Source: JACVRW01 sp963728495
GTDB lineage: Bacteria; Actinomycetota; Thermoleophilia; Solirubrobacterales; Thermoleophilaceae
DNA: 64,000 bases
NCBI GenBank assembly: GCA_963728495.1
Contig: CAVSKI010000007.1
Span: 1-64,000, forward strand
Direction: 5' to 3'
Below are positions 25,912 to 34,054 of the stretch, piece after piece. The notes beneath the pieces are model-generated. The model saw only the letters and a program-made list of their open reading frames with translations, had not been told where the DNA came from and did not search any database. The number at the start of each line of letters is the position of its first letter. The stretch's first letter is position 1. A program made the translations under genes and the position numbers.

Positions 25912-25970
25912 CCCCCGCCCTGACCGTACCCGCTCCGGCCGGAGCGCAAGCCTCCTCTTAGGATTGAGCG

Positions 25971-27338
25971 ATGGGCGTGGCCCCGCCTCCCTCCGTGTCG
26001 TCGGGCGTGATCGATCGCGTGCGCTCGGACATGCGCTCACAGCGCGCCGCCCGCGGCGCGTGGCCGCACGGCGAGCTTTCCTTCAGCATCGCCCGCACGC
26101 GCGAGTTCGAGCGCAATCCGCTGCCGCTCCTGTTGCGTTGCCACGAGCGCTTCGGGCCCGTGTTCACGATCCGCCTGCTCTACGCGCCGATCGTGTTCGC
26201 GCTCGGCCCCGAGGCAAATCACTACATCACCGTGTCGCACGCCTCGAACTTCCGCTGGCGCGACGGCGGCATGGGCGACCTGATTCCACTGCTGGGCGAC
26301 GGCCTGCTCACCACCGACGGCGACTATCACCGCCGCGCCCGCCGCATCATGCTGCCGGCGTTCCACCGTGAGCAGCTGGCCGCGTCGGCCTCGATCATGG
26401 CCGAGGAGGCCGATCGGGCGCTGGCCGGCTGGCGACCCGGCGACCGCATCGACCTCTACTCGTGGACGCGCCGGCTGGCCCTGCGGGTGGCCATGCGGGC
26501 GCTGTTCGGATTCGATCCTCAGAAGAGGTCCGGGGACGCGGAGATGGCCCGGCAGTTCGAGGAGGCACTCGGCTTCTGGGGCAAGGACTACGTGGTGCAG
26601 ATGCTGCGTGGGCCGGGCTCGCCCTGGCGTTCGATGAACCGAGCGCGGGAGCAGCTCGATTCGGTGATCTTCGCGGAGATCGCCCGCCGACGGGGAAGCG
26701 GCAAGCGAGGGAACGACATTCTCAGCCTGCTGCTCGACGCCGAGGACGAGGACGGCTCGGGGCTGTCCGACCGGGAGCTGCGCGACCAGGTGATGACCCT
26801 CCTCTTCGCCGGTCACGACACCACCACCTCGACGGTCACCTTCCTGTTCTTCGAGCTCGCGCGCAACCCCGGCGAGATCGGGCCGCTGGTGACCGGCGGC
26901 GACGATCCCACCCGACTCGACATGGCGGTCGACGAGATTCTGCGCATGTACCCGCCGGCCTGGATCGGGCCGCGGCGCTCGGTGGAGGCGTTCGAGCTGT
27001 GCGGCGTCCGGGTCCCGGCCGGCGTGAACGTGAACTACTGCTCCTGGGCCAGCCACCACTTGGCGGAGGTGTTCCCCGAGCCCGAGCAGTTCCGGCCCTC
27101 GCGCTTCGCGCCCGAAGCGAAGGCGGCGCTGCCAAAGGGCGCCTACGTGCCGTTCGGCGGAGGATCGCGGACGTGCATCGGCATGCGCTTCGGGCAACTC
27201 GAGGTGAAGGCGATAGCCGCCTCTATCCTGCGCCGCTTCCGGCTGGAGTTGGCCGAGCCCGAGCGAAAGGTGTCGATCCGTCAGATGCCCACGCTCTCGC
27301 CGCGAGGCGGAATGCCGGTAATCGTGCGCGAGCCCTGA
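25971..27338 (+). CDS. cytochrome P450
   Basis: A 455-residue soluble P450 monooxygenase. The I-helix oxygen-activation motif is LLFAGHDTTTS, the ExxR pair is EILR, the FRPSRF segment corresponds to PERF, and the heme-binding loop FGGGSRTCIG gives Cys402 as thiolate ligand. There is no fused reductase, and no ferredoxin gene is adjacent. The substrate is unknown. The gene ends one base before the left att repeat of the tRNA-Val element, so before insertion it directly faced tRNA-Val. Confidence 0.95.
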   Translation: MGVAPPPSVSSGVIDRVRSDMRSQRAARGAWPHGELSFSIARTREFERNPLPLLLRCHERFGPVFTIRLLYAPIVFALGPEANHYITVSHASNFRWRDGGMGDLIPLLGDGLLTTDGDYHRRARRIMLPAFHREQLAASASIMAEEADRALAGWRPGDRIDLYSWTRRLALRVAMRALFGFDPQKRSGDAEMARQFEEALGFWGKDYVVQMLRGPGSPWRSMNRAREQLDSVIFAEIARRRGSGKRGNDILSLLLDAEDEDGSGLSDRELRDQVMTLLFAGHDTTTSTVTFLFFELARNPGEIGPLVTGGDDPTRLDMAVDEILRMYPPAWIGPRRSVEAFELCGVRVPAGVNVNYCSWASHHLAEVFPEPEQFRPSRFAPEAKAALPKGAYVPFGGGSRTCIGMRFGQLEVKAIAASILRRFRLELAEPERKVSIRQMPTLSPRGGMPVIVREP

Positions 27339-27339
27339 C

Positions 27340-27383
27340 GATGGGCGGTGCCTGGCTCGAACAGGCGACCTCCACGGTGTAAA
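27340..27383. repeat. displaced tRNA-Val 3' half: left att repeat of the tRNA-Val element
   Basis: These 44 bases are identical to 39818-39861, covering the 3' half of tRNA-Val from just past its 3' end to the anticodon loop. Homology stops sharply at 27384. The offset is 12,478 bp. Confidence 0.9.
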
Positions 27384-27504
27384 GCATGTTCCGCCCCGCA
27401 ACGCCCGTCCGCGGCTGCACCCGGACGCCCACTTCCACAGCCGGATCCGGGCCTCCAGCAGGCGCACCGCGTGGCCAGATGTAGACGATCGACAGCACCC
27501 GCGT

Positions 27505-27521
27505 GTACCGCAGAGGTACCT
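27505..27521. repeat. paired GTACC repeats inside left end of tRNA-Val element (candidate arm sites)
   Basis: GTACC at 27505-27509 and GTACCT at 27516-27521, an 11-base period, begin 122 bases inside the left att repeat. The same pair, GTACCT/GTACCT at 11 bases, occurs at 39748-39764 near the other end. Candidate integrase arm-type sites. Confidence 0.5.
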
Positions 27522-27531
27522 CGCGACCGCC

Positions 27532-27593
27532 GCGGTCTCGAAAACCGTTGTGCGTCTTTCGGCGCACCGAGGGTTCGAATCCCTCCCCCTCCG
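27532..27593 (+). repeat. 3' half of a tRNA-Ser (CGA) gene; probable att scar
   Basis: Anticodon stem GCGGT/ACCGT with loop CTCGAAA (anticodon CGA), a long variable arm GTGCG/CGCAC, T arm GAGGG-TTCGAAT-CCCTC and acceptor 3' strand CCCCTCC plus G are all present. The D arm and 5' acceptor strand are missing. It is therefore not a functional tRNA but the 3' half left by integration into a tRNA-Ser gene located elsewhere. Confidence 0.75.
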
Positions 27594-27775
27594 TTACAAG
27601 AGCGAGCTGCTGCGATTTGCTGGCAGTTTGTAAGCCGGTGACTGCTCGCCAGCGGGCGCGCTCTCGTCAACGAACGTCAGCGAACGCCTCCTCTGGCGGA
27701 GGTTCATTCCCCCGCCATTCCCCCCGGACCGGGTGGCGGCTTCCCCAACCACTTGCCTCAGCCCGGGGGACTGCG

Positions 27776-27822
27776 TCGGTCTACGGAACCGAAGGTCACA
27801 GGTTCCAATCCTGACGGGCGCG
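27776..27822 (+). repeat. 3' half of a tRNA-Arg (ACG)-like gene, copy 1
   Basis: Anticodon stem TCGGT/ACCGA with loop CTACGGA (anticodon ACG), variable AGGTC, T arm ACAGG-TTCCAAT-CCTGA (changed from TTCGAAT) and acceptor 3' strand CGGGCGC plus G. No matching 5' half precedes it. Copy 2 lies at 30969-31016 in the same orientation, 3,193 bp away. Confidence 0.65.
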
Positions 27823-28745
27823 TTTCCGAATGCCAGTTCTCGCGACGTTTGGGGACGTTGCGAAACACCGGCAGGGAGGCGCTCGCGCGCCGCCGCCCAG
27901 CCGTTCCGGGGTGGGCGGGGCGCGAAAATCCTCGACGCGCGGCTCGCCGATCTGGGCGCACGCGGCGGAGGTTTGTGATCGGGTGGCGTTCTACCGTCAG
28001 CCAGGCACGACATCAATCGTAGGCAGACCGTCAAGGTCGTGCATACTTCGCGGCGTCGTGGTCTATGCGGGTCGCTCGCATCACGGTGGATTCGCGGTCG
28101 GTGTCGGCGCGTTCGGCAGAGCGCTGTGGGCACAGCGCGAGCCCCGGTGCCACCGCTGGAGTGTGTGGCGCACCCGCGCCGCCGCGAGCGTGGCGGCGTG
28201 CGGCGATGACTGGGGCTTCGGCGCGACGGGCGTCAGGGAGCCGCGGCGCCCGCCGCCGGGCGGGCTTTCGGGCGCCGTCGAACTGCCACAACCCGAGTGA
28301 AAGGGCGCGTAGGCCGTCGCGGTTGGCCCGCGCCGTCCGATGAAGCGCAGCTCTAGCGGTGGAGGGCCTCGACGGCCGGCAGGTATGCCTCGCTGAAGGT
28401 GGGGACCTGCGGGACGGTGGGGATGGTGTCGTCGCGAACGAACCATCGGGATCGATAAAGGACATCACCGCCTCGGAGGGCGACACGGCGCGGGAGGGGA
28501 CCCCGGTGTTGCGAGTCCGTCCGGGCGCGGTGTCGCGTACGCTCGCTTGCTTCCGTCGAAGGGGTAGGACCCACTCGCCCCGGATCCGATTCGGGACCGC
28601 CAGCGCCCATCGGCGCCGCGTCTCGCGCGGGGCCAACCGCTGCTCCTCCGCCTGGACGCAGAAGGTTGACGCGGCCAACCGGCGGCGACTGAACCGTGTC
28701 CGACTTGCGTTCTGGAGGTCCATGGTATTTAATTTCGACGTTAAT
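27823..28745. other. gene-poor stretch
   Basis: About 920 bases in which I see no convincing gene. Several long frames exist on both strands, but they are Arg/Pro/Ala-rich, lack ribosome-binding sites and do not resemble families. It may be decayed element DNA. The AT-rich end (from about 28727) is the promoter region of the ArsR gene. Confidence 0.45.
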
Positions 28746-28759
28746 TAACCAAACTGTTA
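28746..28759. promoter_or_regulatory. inverted repeat before the second ArsR gene
   Basis: TAAC (28746-28749) and GTTA (28756-28759) with a 6-base spacer abut the ATG at 28761, inside a conspicuously AT-rich patch with TTAATTAA. The spacing and position match the 6-6-6 operator of the ArsR gene at 632, though the arms are shorter. Confidence 0.4.
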
Positions 28760-28760
28760 G

Positions 28761-29090
28761 ATGCCAGCCGACCAGCTCAGCCTCATCTTCGCCGCCCTCG
28801 CCGATCCGACACGCCGCTCGATCCTGACCCGCCTCGCCGATGGCGAGGCGACCGTCAACGAGCTGGCGGAGCCGTTCCCGGTGAGCCCGCCGGCGATCTC
28901 ACGCCACCTCAAGGTGCTCGAGCGCGCGGGGCTGATCGCCCGCAGCCGCGAGGCTCAGTGGCGGCCGAGCCGGCTGCAGGCCGAGCCGCTCGACGAGGCG
29001 GTCGAGTGGATGCAGTCGCGAAAGCGAACCTGGGAGGCCCGGATGGACCGACTCGAAGCACACCTGCGCCAACAAGGAGAAACAGGATGA
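28761..29090 (+). CDS. ArsR-family winged-helix regulator (island copy)
   Basis: A 109-residue regulator of the same group as the one at 632: LIFAALADPTRRSILTRL at residues 8-25, recognition region FPVSPPAISRHLKVLERAGLI, then a wing. There are no metal-binding cysteines. The ATG follows an AT-rich promoter with no Shine-Dalgarno, so the transcript may be leaderless. It overlaps the SRPBCC gene by 4 bases (ATGA). This regulator/SRPBCC pair is the second in the window and is part of the tRNA-Val element cargo. Confidence 0.9.
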   Translation: MPADQLSLIFAALADPTRRSILTRLADGEATVNELAEPFPVSPPAISRHLKVLERAGLIARSREAQWRPSRLQAEPLDEAVEWMQSRKRTWEARMDRLEAHLRQQGETG

Positions 29091-29548
29091 CTGACCCGAC
29101 CCCCGTGGGCACCGATCAGGAGGTCCTGATCACGCGCATCTTCGAAGCGCCGCGCGAGCTGGTGTTCAGGGCCTGGACCGACCCCGACCAGGTGGCCGCG
29201 TGGTACGGACCCGAGCACATGGAGGCGCCGCGCGAGCGAATCCACATCGACCCGCGCGTCGGCGGGCGCTGGGAGCTGACGATGGTCCAGCGCGGCGGCG
29301 ACGCCGAGTTCGCAATCGGCTACGAGATCCTCGAGTTCGTCGAGCCGGAGCTGATCGTCCTGCGCTCCGACCCGATGCCGGAGATGGGCATGCACGAGCC
29401 CGTGGTCGTGCGCGTGGAGTTCCACGACCACGGCGTCAAGACGCGGATGATGCTCAGCGACGGGCCCTACCCACCCCCGGGCGCCGGCCACGCCGAGGCC
29501 GGCTGGAACGCTGCCCTCGACAAGCTCGCGGCGCTCGTCGCCGGGTAG
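29087..29548 (+). CDS. SRPBCC / AHSA1-family protein (island copy)
   Basis: A 153-residue AHSA1-type protein: EVLITRIFEAPRELVFRAW near the start, then WTDPDQVAAWYGPEHM, the DPRVGGRWELTM strand, and a C-terminal helix GWNAALDKLAALVA. The start ATG at 29087 overlaps the regulator stop, and AAGGAGAAACAGG lies just upstream. It presumably binds a hydrophobic ligand connected to the partner regulator; no reaction can be named. Confidence 0.87.
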   Translation: MTDPTPVGTDQEVLITRIFEAPRELVFRAWTDPDQVAAWYGPEHMEAPRERIHIDPRVGGRWELTMVQRGGDAEFAIGYEILEFVEPELIVLRSDPMPEMGMHEPVVVRVEFHDHGVKTRMMLSDGPYPPPGAGHAEAGWNAALDKLAALVAG

Positions 29549-29811
29549 GGACCGCTACGCGGTTGCACCCACACAGATGAGTCCGCGCTTGTCCAGCGCC
29601 TCGCAGGTCATGGATCGCATTGGCGCGCCGGCGCTTCCGCTATCGACGACCAACGACTCCGAGCAGTGCGCGGACCTGGCGCCGCTCGTCCTCCCGCCGA
29701 CGGGAGCAAGCCGGGCCCATCCCGGACAGCCGGCTGCCCTTGTCCTGGACCGGGAGATCACGCCAGGTTGGTGCACGAAGGCGTGCGGCAACCGCTCGGA
29801 CTGTTCACGAA

Positions 29812-29831
29812 ATAGTCTGATATAAGACTAT
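29812..29831. promoter_or_regulatory. 7-6-7 inverted repeat, likely MarR operator and promoter
   Basis: ATAGTCT (29812-29818) and AGACTAT (29825-29831) form a perfect inverted repeat with a GATATA spacer, ending 3 bases before the ATG of the MarR gene. The TATAAG within it resembles a -10 element, so a bound repressor would block initiation. Confidence 0.6.
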
Positions 29832-29833
29832 AT

Positions 29834-30292
29834 ATGGAGTTGACTACCCAGCGGCCGGCGGCGAGCGGAAACGCAACCCGAGCCAACCTCGGGTTTCTGC
29901 TCGCTAAGGCCTCGCAGCGCTGGAACGAGGTGCTCTACGCGCACTTCAGCGAGCGCGGCTACGCCGAGGTCCGGCCGGCATACGGCTCGCTCCTCCTCCC
30001 CCTTTTCGAGGAGGACGGCTTGCGTATGGGAGAGCTCGCCCGCCGCGCCCGACTGGCGAAGCAGACGATGACGACCATGGTCAGGCTGCTCGAGCGCGAC
30101 GGGCTTGTGCGACGCGAAACCGACCCTGCCGACGGCCGGGCGACCCGGATCTTTCTCACCGAGCGGGCCCTGAGCTTTCGCCCTGTCGCCGAGCGCGTCC
30201 TGCGAGAGCTCGACGAGCTGGTGACGAGATCGTTGGGCGTGCGGCGCGCCCGACAACTTGCAATCGACCTCGAGGAGGTAAGCGACCTATGA
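29834..30292 (+). CDS. MarR-family transcriptional regulator
   Basis: A 152-residue MarR protein: an N-terminal dimerisation helix (GFLLAKASQRWNEVLYAHF), the winged helix with LRMGELARRARLAKQTMTTMVRLLERDGLV, a DPADGRATRIFLTERA wing and a C-terminal dimerisation helix. It has its own palindromic operator directly upstream, suggesting autoregulation. The stop overlaps the start of an SRPBCC gene (ATGA), so the pair is translationally coupled, paralleling the ArsR/SRPBCC pair just before it. The 29549-29811 spacer shows no gene. Confidence 0.9.
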   Translation: MELTTQRPAASGNATRANLGFLLAKASQRWNEVLYAHFSERGYAEVRPAYGSLLLPLFEEDGLRMGELARRARLAKQTMTTMVRLLERDGLVRRETDPADGRATRIFLTERALSFRPVAERVLRELDELVTRSLGVRRARQLAIDLEEVSDL

Positions 30293-30679
30293 GAAGCCAC
30301 ACCGTGACCACCGTCCTCCCCGCCCCGAAGCGAGAGGTCTTCGGGTACATGTCCGAGATCGAGAACCTGCCCGAGTGGGCGACCGAGTTCGCCCGTGAAC
30401 TGCGTCGTGACGAGGACGGCTACACCGTCGTCAACAACTTGGGCGAGTTCCGGTTCGAGATCCGAGCCGACGAGGCAGACGGGCGTGATCGACATGCTCG
30501 CCGGGCCAACCGCCGACGAGATGGCGCTGTTCCCAACACGGGTGGTCGAACTGGCCGACGGACGCACGGCCTACTCGTTCACGATGTTCCAGGCTCCCGG
30601 GATGCCCGACGAACTATTCGAGGGGCAGTACGAATCGCTCAAGCGCGAGTTCGCGAACATCGAGGCCCGGTTCGCGTAG
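30289..30679 (+). CDS. SRPBCC-family protein (frameshifted as sequenced)
   Basis: The first frame gives MRSHTVTTVLPAPKREVFGY with SEIENLPEWATEFARE, a polyketide-cyclase/SRPBCC start, but after FRFEIRADEAD it turns Arg-rich. The continuation GVIDMLAGPTADEMALFPTR and the end YESLKREFANIEARFA lie in the +1 frame, stopping at 30679. One inserted base near 30480 accounts for this; without it the protein has 129 residues. The start overlaps the MarR stop. It is probably the functional partner of the MarR regulator. Confidence 0.75.
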
Positions 30680-30968
30680 CCGACTCGGTGAAGGCACACC
30701 TTGCGCTGGTACCGCAGCGGCAGAACAGGATCCGCAGTGGTCGGCATGGGATACACCCGCGACTCGTGACCCCGCACAGCCGCCGACAGAATGCGAAGCT
30801 TGAGAGGAGGGATCTCGCCGGCCGCAGGCAACCCCAGCCCTTTCTGTATACGCCGCGCACCGATCGCGCGCGCCATTCAAGCTCGGGTGAGGTCGAGATC
30901 GTTGAGCGAGAGTTGCAGCGGGAGAGGCACAAAACCGCCCTATGAAGCGGGTTCACGGCGAATCGCAG

Positions 30969-31016
30969 TCGGTCTACCGAACCGAAGGTCACAGGTTGGA
31001 ATTCCTGCCGGGCGCG
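30969..31016 (+). repeat. 3' half of a tRNA-Arg-like gene, copy 2
   Basis: Matches copy 1 (27776-27822): TCGGT-CTACCGA-ACCGA-AGGTC-ACAGG at 26 of 27 positions, then a diverged T loop (TTGGAAT) and the shared end GGGCGCG. Same orientation, so the two copies flank 28-31 kb as direct repeats. Not a functional tRNA. Confidence 0.6.
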
Positions 31017-31061
31017 TTCAGCCATACCGCGCAATCCCGCGCCCAGGCGGCCTGGCAAAGA

Positions 31062-31093
31062 GGAAGCGCCCCGAGAAGGTATGGGGCGCTTCC
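31062..31093. terminator. perfect 11-bp stem hairpin
   Basis: GGAAGCGCCCC (31062-31072) pairs perfectly with GGGGCGCTTCC (31083-31093) across a 10-base loop. No T tract follows. It lies 46 bases after the tRNA-Arg scar; it could be a terminator or a structured part of an old attachment region. Confidence 0.5.
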
Positions 31094-31345
31094 GCGGTCC
31101 ATCAAGCTGCCGGGAGCTACCCGGCACGTCGATGCTACGCCGCGCGGCGGTCGCGGTCAATGCTTTCCCCCGCCAGGGCGTACCCAGTTGATAGGAGTTT
31201 GGGTTGAGAACTACGCGGCGGGGTATCCTCCTGGCAGGGCGCGCCGGGAAGACTGGTCGGCATGGATCTCGCCATGCGCTCATTCCCCCGTCACCGTTCG
31301 CCGCCCGCCAGTCCGGCGGTCAGGCGAGCCAGGAATGACCGCGTG

Positions 31346-31939
31346 ATGGCTGAGGCTTCGTTGGGCGCTGGGCACCCTCTTGTCGGAGTCCTGGGCCGAG
31401 TCGAGGGGGTCTTCGAGCAGATGGTGCTGGTCACCGCCGTCCAGGCCGCCGGTGTGGTCATGTTTTCGGGCAGGCTCCGCTTGTCGCTGCTGATCGCTGC
31501 GGGGATGGTGCAGTTGGCGTTGGTGTGTGTGCTGGCGGCGCTTCGGCTCCGCAAGGGCGAGCTTTGCTTGGAGCTGATTGTTGCGGGCCGGGCTAGTCTG
31601 CCTTTAGCCTGTATTGGTCGTGTGCGAGGTCGCCTCCTCGATCCGCGCAAGCGGGAGGAGCTAGCAAGGTCGGTTGACGAGGTGGTGGGGCTCGCTGCCG
31701 TGCGCCGGCCCGGACTCCGTCCACCTCCGCCTCTGTGCGACGTTCGGGTCATTCGCGCGGCGGCGCCCGAGCTTCGTCAGGTCGCTTCGCTTCTGCGCGG
31801 CGCGCGCCCGTCCGTCCGGGGAGTGGCGCTTGTCGCCTGGCTCCTCACCTCCGCCGCGACGCCTCTCTACGGCGCGTCTGTCGAGCCGCTGCGCCAGGAG
31901 CTCGGGCGTGCTCGCTACTTGCTGACTCTCCAGCAGTAG
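31346..31939 (+). CDS. hypothetical membrane protein
   Basis: A 197-residue protein of no family I recognise. Two hydrophobic segments lie close together (about residues 20-60: MVLVTAVQAAGVVMF and LSLLIAAGMVQLALVCVLAAL), followed by a basic cytoplasmic region and a third weaker hydrophobic stretch (GVALVAWLLTSAATPLYG). The ATG at 31346 has AGGA upstream but at a long distance; the frame is open to 31262. Codon use looks like coding sequence. It is part of the tRNA-Val element cargo. Confidence 0.6.
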   Translation: MAEASLGAGHPLVGVLGRVEGVFEQMVLVTAVQAAGVVMFSGRLRLSLLIAAGMVQLALVCVLAALRLRKGELCLELIVAGRASLPLACIGRVRGRLLDPRKREELARSVDEVVGLAAVRRPGLRPPPPLCDVRVIRAAAPELRQVASLLRGARPSVRGVALVAWLLTSAATPLYGASVEPLRQELGRARYLLTLQQ

Positions 31940-32046
31940 GAGCGCCGCGCCCGGCGCAGTGGCGGCATGAGAGGGCTCTGGGTTATGTTCCGCGAACGCC
32001 GTGCGTGACGCTAGGGTGGCGTGCGACCACGACAAAGGAGCGGCTC

Positions 32047-32145
32047 ATGGGTACTAACGATGTTGGCGCCCGGGATTTCCGGTTCGGTGTAACTGGAGTT
32101 CTCCTGATGGTTATCGCGGCGATCCTGCTGGCCATCCTGTCCTGA
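32047..32145 (+). CDS. small membrane protein (32 aa)
   Basis: A 32-residue ORF with a strong Shine-Dalgarno (AAAGGAG, 6-7 bases before the ATG). It starts MGTNDVGARDFRFGVTG and ends in a single hydrophobic helix VLLMVIAAILLAILS. The good translation signal and clean helix support a real small transmembrane protein. Function unknown. About 270 bases of unassigned DNA follow before the permease. Confidence 0.6.
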   Translation: MGTNDVGARDFRFGVTGVLLMVIAAILLAILS

Positions 32146-32414
32146 GCAAGCGTGGTCGAGGTGAGCTCGCGGCTCCCTCGACACTTCGATGACGGCATGT
32201 CCGCGAATCACGGCGTGCTCATGCTGTGGGAGTGGCGCCGGCGGCCGATTTGCGAACGTTGTGCTGGCAAGGGGCGAGGCGCGTCGCCGAAGATTCCACG
32301 CGCGCAAAACAACGCGGTTGACTGCGTCCTAGACCGGGGTTAAGGTCGCGGCGTCCGGCGTAGACCGGCCCAACCGACGATTTGGTGTGGGGCCGAGACG
32401 GAGGGAGATGGCGG

Positions 32415-34019
32415 ATGGCGACGAGCGAAGAAGGCGACGCCCTCGGGACAGGCGCCGCGGGCGGCCAGGACGAGCAGCGGCTGCACGAGCTCGGCTATAG
32501 GCAGGAGCTCTCGCGCGCGTGGTCGGGATTCACGAACTTCGCGATCTCGTTCACGATCATCTCGGTCCTCGCCGGGACGTTCACCACGTTCGCCTTCGCG
32601 TGGCAGAACGGGGGGCCGATCGCGGCCTCGATCGGATGGCCGGTGTTGTGCGCGTTCGTGCTGATGGTGGCCTTCTCGATGGCCGAGCTGACCTCGAGGT
32701 ATCCGACCGCGGGCGGGCCCTACTGGTGGGCGCACGACCTCGGCGGCAAGGGCTGGAGCTGGATGACCGGCTGGTTCAACATCGTCGGCCTGATCGGGAT
32801 CGTGGCCTCGGTTGGCATACGGCGCCGCGACGTTCCTGAACGCCACTCTCGGCCTCTACGGCGTGGACATCTTCGGCCTCGACTTCGGCGACGCCGAGCA
32901 CATCCTCGAGCGAGACGTGGCTGCTGTTCTTCCTCATCCTCGTGCTCTACACCGCTGGTGAACATCTTCGCCGACCGCTTCCTGGCGCTGATGAACAACG
33001 TCTCGGTCGGCTGGCACGTGTTCGGGGTCGCTGGTGATCATCGCGCTGCTCGTGTTCGTGCCCGACGACCACCAAAGCGCGAGCTTCGTGTTCGGCGAGC
33101 GCATCAACAACTCCGGCCTCGCACGACGGCTCGACGAGCAACCTCGGCTTCTGGTTGCTGGTCCTGCCGATCGGGTTCCTGCTGACGATGTACACCCAGA
33201 CCGGCTACGACGCCTCGGCCCACACCGCCGAGGAGACCAAGGGCGCGGCGATCACGGCCGCGCAGGGCGTGTGGCGCTCGGTCTTCTTCTCGGCGCTCAT
33301 CGGCTGGTTCGTGCTGCTCGGCCTTCCTGTTCGCGGCCAACGACGTGGGAGCGGTCAACGACGCCGCCGGCTTCGTGGGCGCGATCTTCACCAGCGCCCT
33401 CGACTCCTGGGCGGCGAAGCTCGTGCTGATCATCGCGACCATCGGCCAGATCTTCTGCGGCGCGGCCGGCCTGACCAGCGCCTCGCGCACGTGGTACGCG
33501 TTCTCGCGCGACCGCGGGATGCCGGGCTGGGCGGCTGTTTCGCCGGGTCAACCGCGATCGGGTGCCCTTCAACGCGGTGATCGCGGTCTCGTTGCTTCTC
33601 GCTGGTCGATCGACGATCCCGGCGCTGTTCGGCAAGAACAACATCCCGTTCGCCTTCTTCGCGCTCACGGGGATCTGCACGGTCGGCCTGTACCTCGCCT
33701 ACATCATCCCGGTGTACCTGAGGCTGCGCAAGGGCGACGCCTTCGAGCCCGGGCCCGTGGAATCTGGGTCGTCGCTACAAGCTGGTCAACATCGCTGGCG
33801 ATCATCTTCGTGGTCGTGGTGGTATACAGCCTCAACCTGCCCTACACCCCGGCGGGCCTGCCGTGGAACGACGGCTTCGACGTGAGCCTGGTGAACTACA
33901 CCCCACTGGCGATCGTGGTGCCGCTCATCTTCGGCGTCTGGTACCTGGTGTCAGCCAAGGACCGCTACCAGGGGCCGGTGCGCACGCTCGAAGAGGACGA
34001 AGTCACGGCCGGCGCATAA
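32415..34019 (+). CDS. APC-family amino acid permease (multiple frameshifts as sequenced)
   Basis: The start (ATG 32415, GGAGATGGCGG upstream) leads into RLHELGYRQELSRAWSGFTN and FAISFTIISVLAG, typical of GABA/amino-acid permeases. Family segments then continue in shifting frames (AYGAATFLN, TGYDASAHTAEETKGAA, RTWYAFSRDRGMPGW, IIPVYLRLRKGDAFEPGPW) to the end at 34019. Nine single-base insertions, near 32812, 32909, 32953, 33029, 33120, 33319, 33530, 33756 and 33794, restore one 531-residue, about 12-helix protein, a normal length. All are insertions, so consensus error is likelier than decay. Confidence 0.78.
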
Positions 34020-34022
34020 CAA

Positions 34023-34053
34023 CGCCCGGCGCTGACGATGCGGTGGCCGGGCG
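34023..34053. terminator. hairpin between convergent transporter genes
   Basis: CGCCCGGC (34023-34030) pairs with GCCGGGCG (34046-34053) across a 15-base loop, exactly between the stops of the permease and the antiporter. A bidirectional terminator is plausible; there is no long T tract. Confidence 0.45.
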
Positions 34054-34054
34054 G

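Larger units (their letters stand above)
30680..31345. other. gene-poor stretch with tRNA-Arg scar and hairpin
   Basis: No convincing coding sequence. It contains the second tRNA-Arg 3'-half (30969-31016), a strong hairpin (31062-31093) and otherwise unremarkable GC-rich DNA. Probably the right boundary of a nested insertion. Confidence 0.45.

Noticed and set aside
27532..27593. Functional tRNA-Ser gene
   Set aside because: The D arm and 5' acceptor strand are absent, so it cannot fold into a complete tRNA.
27281..28723. Several frames of 60-230 residues on both strands
   Set aside because: They run across tRNA fragments and gene-poor DNA, lack ribosome-binding sites and show no family pattern.
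32152..32343. 63-residue plus-strand frame between the small membrane protein and the permease
   Set aside because: No Shine-Dalgarno and no recognisable pattern; the CERCAGKG pair alone is not enough to call a zinc protein.
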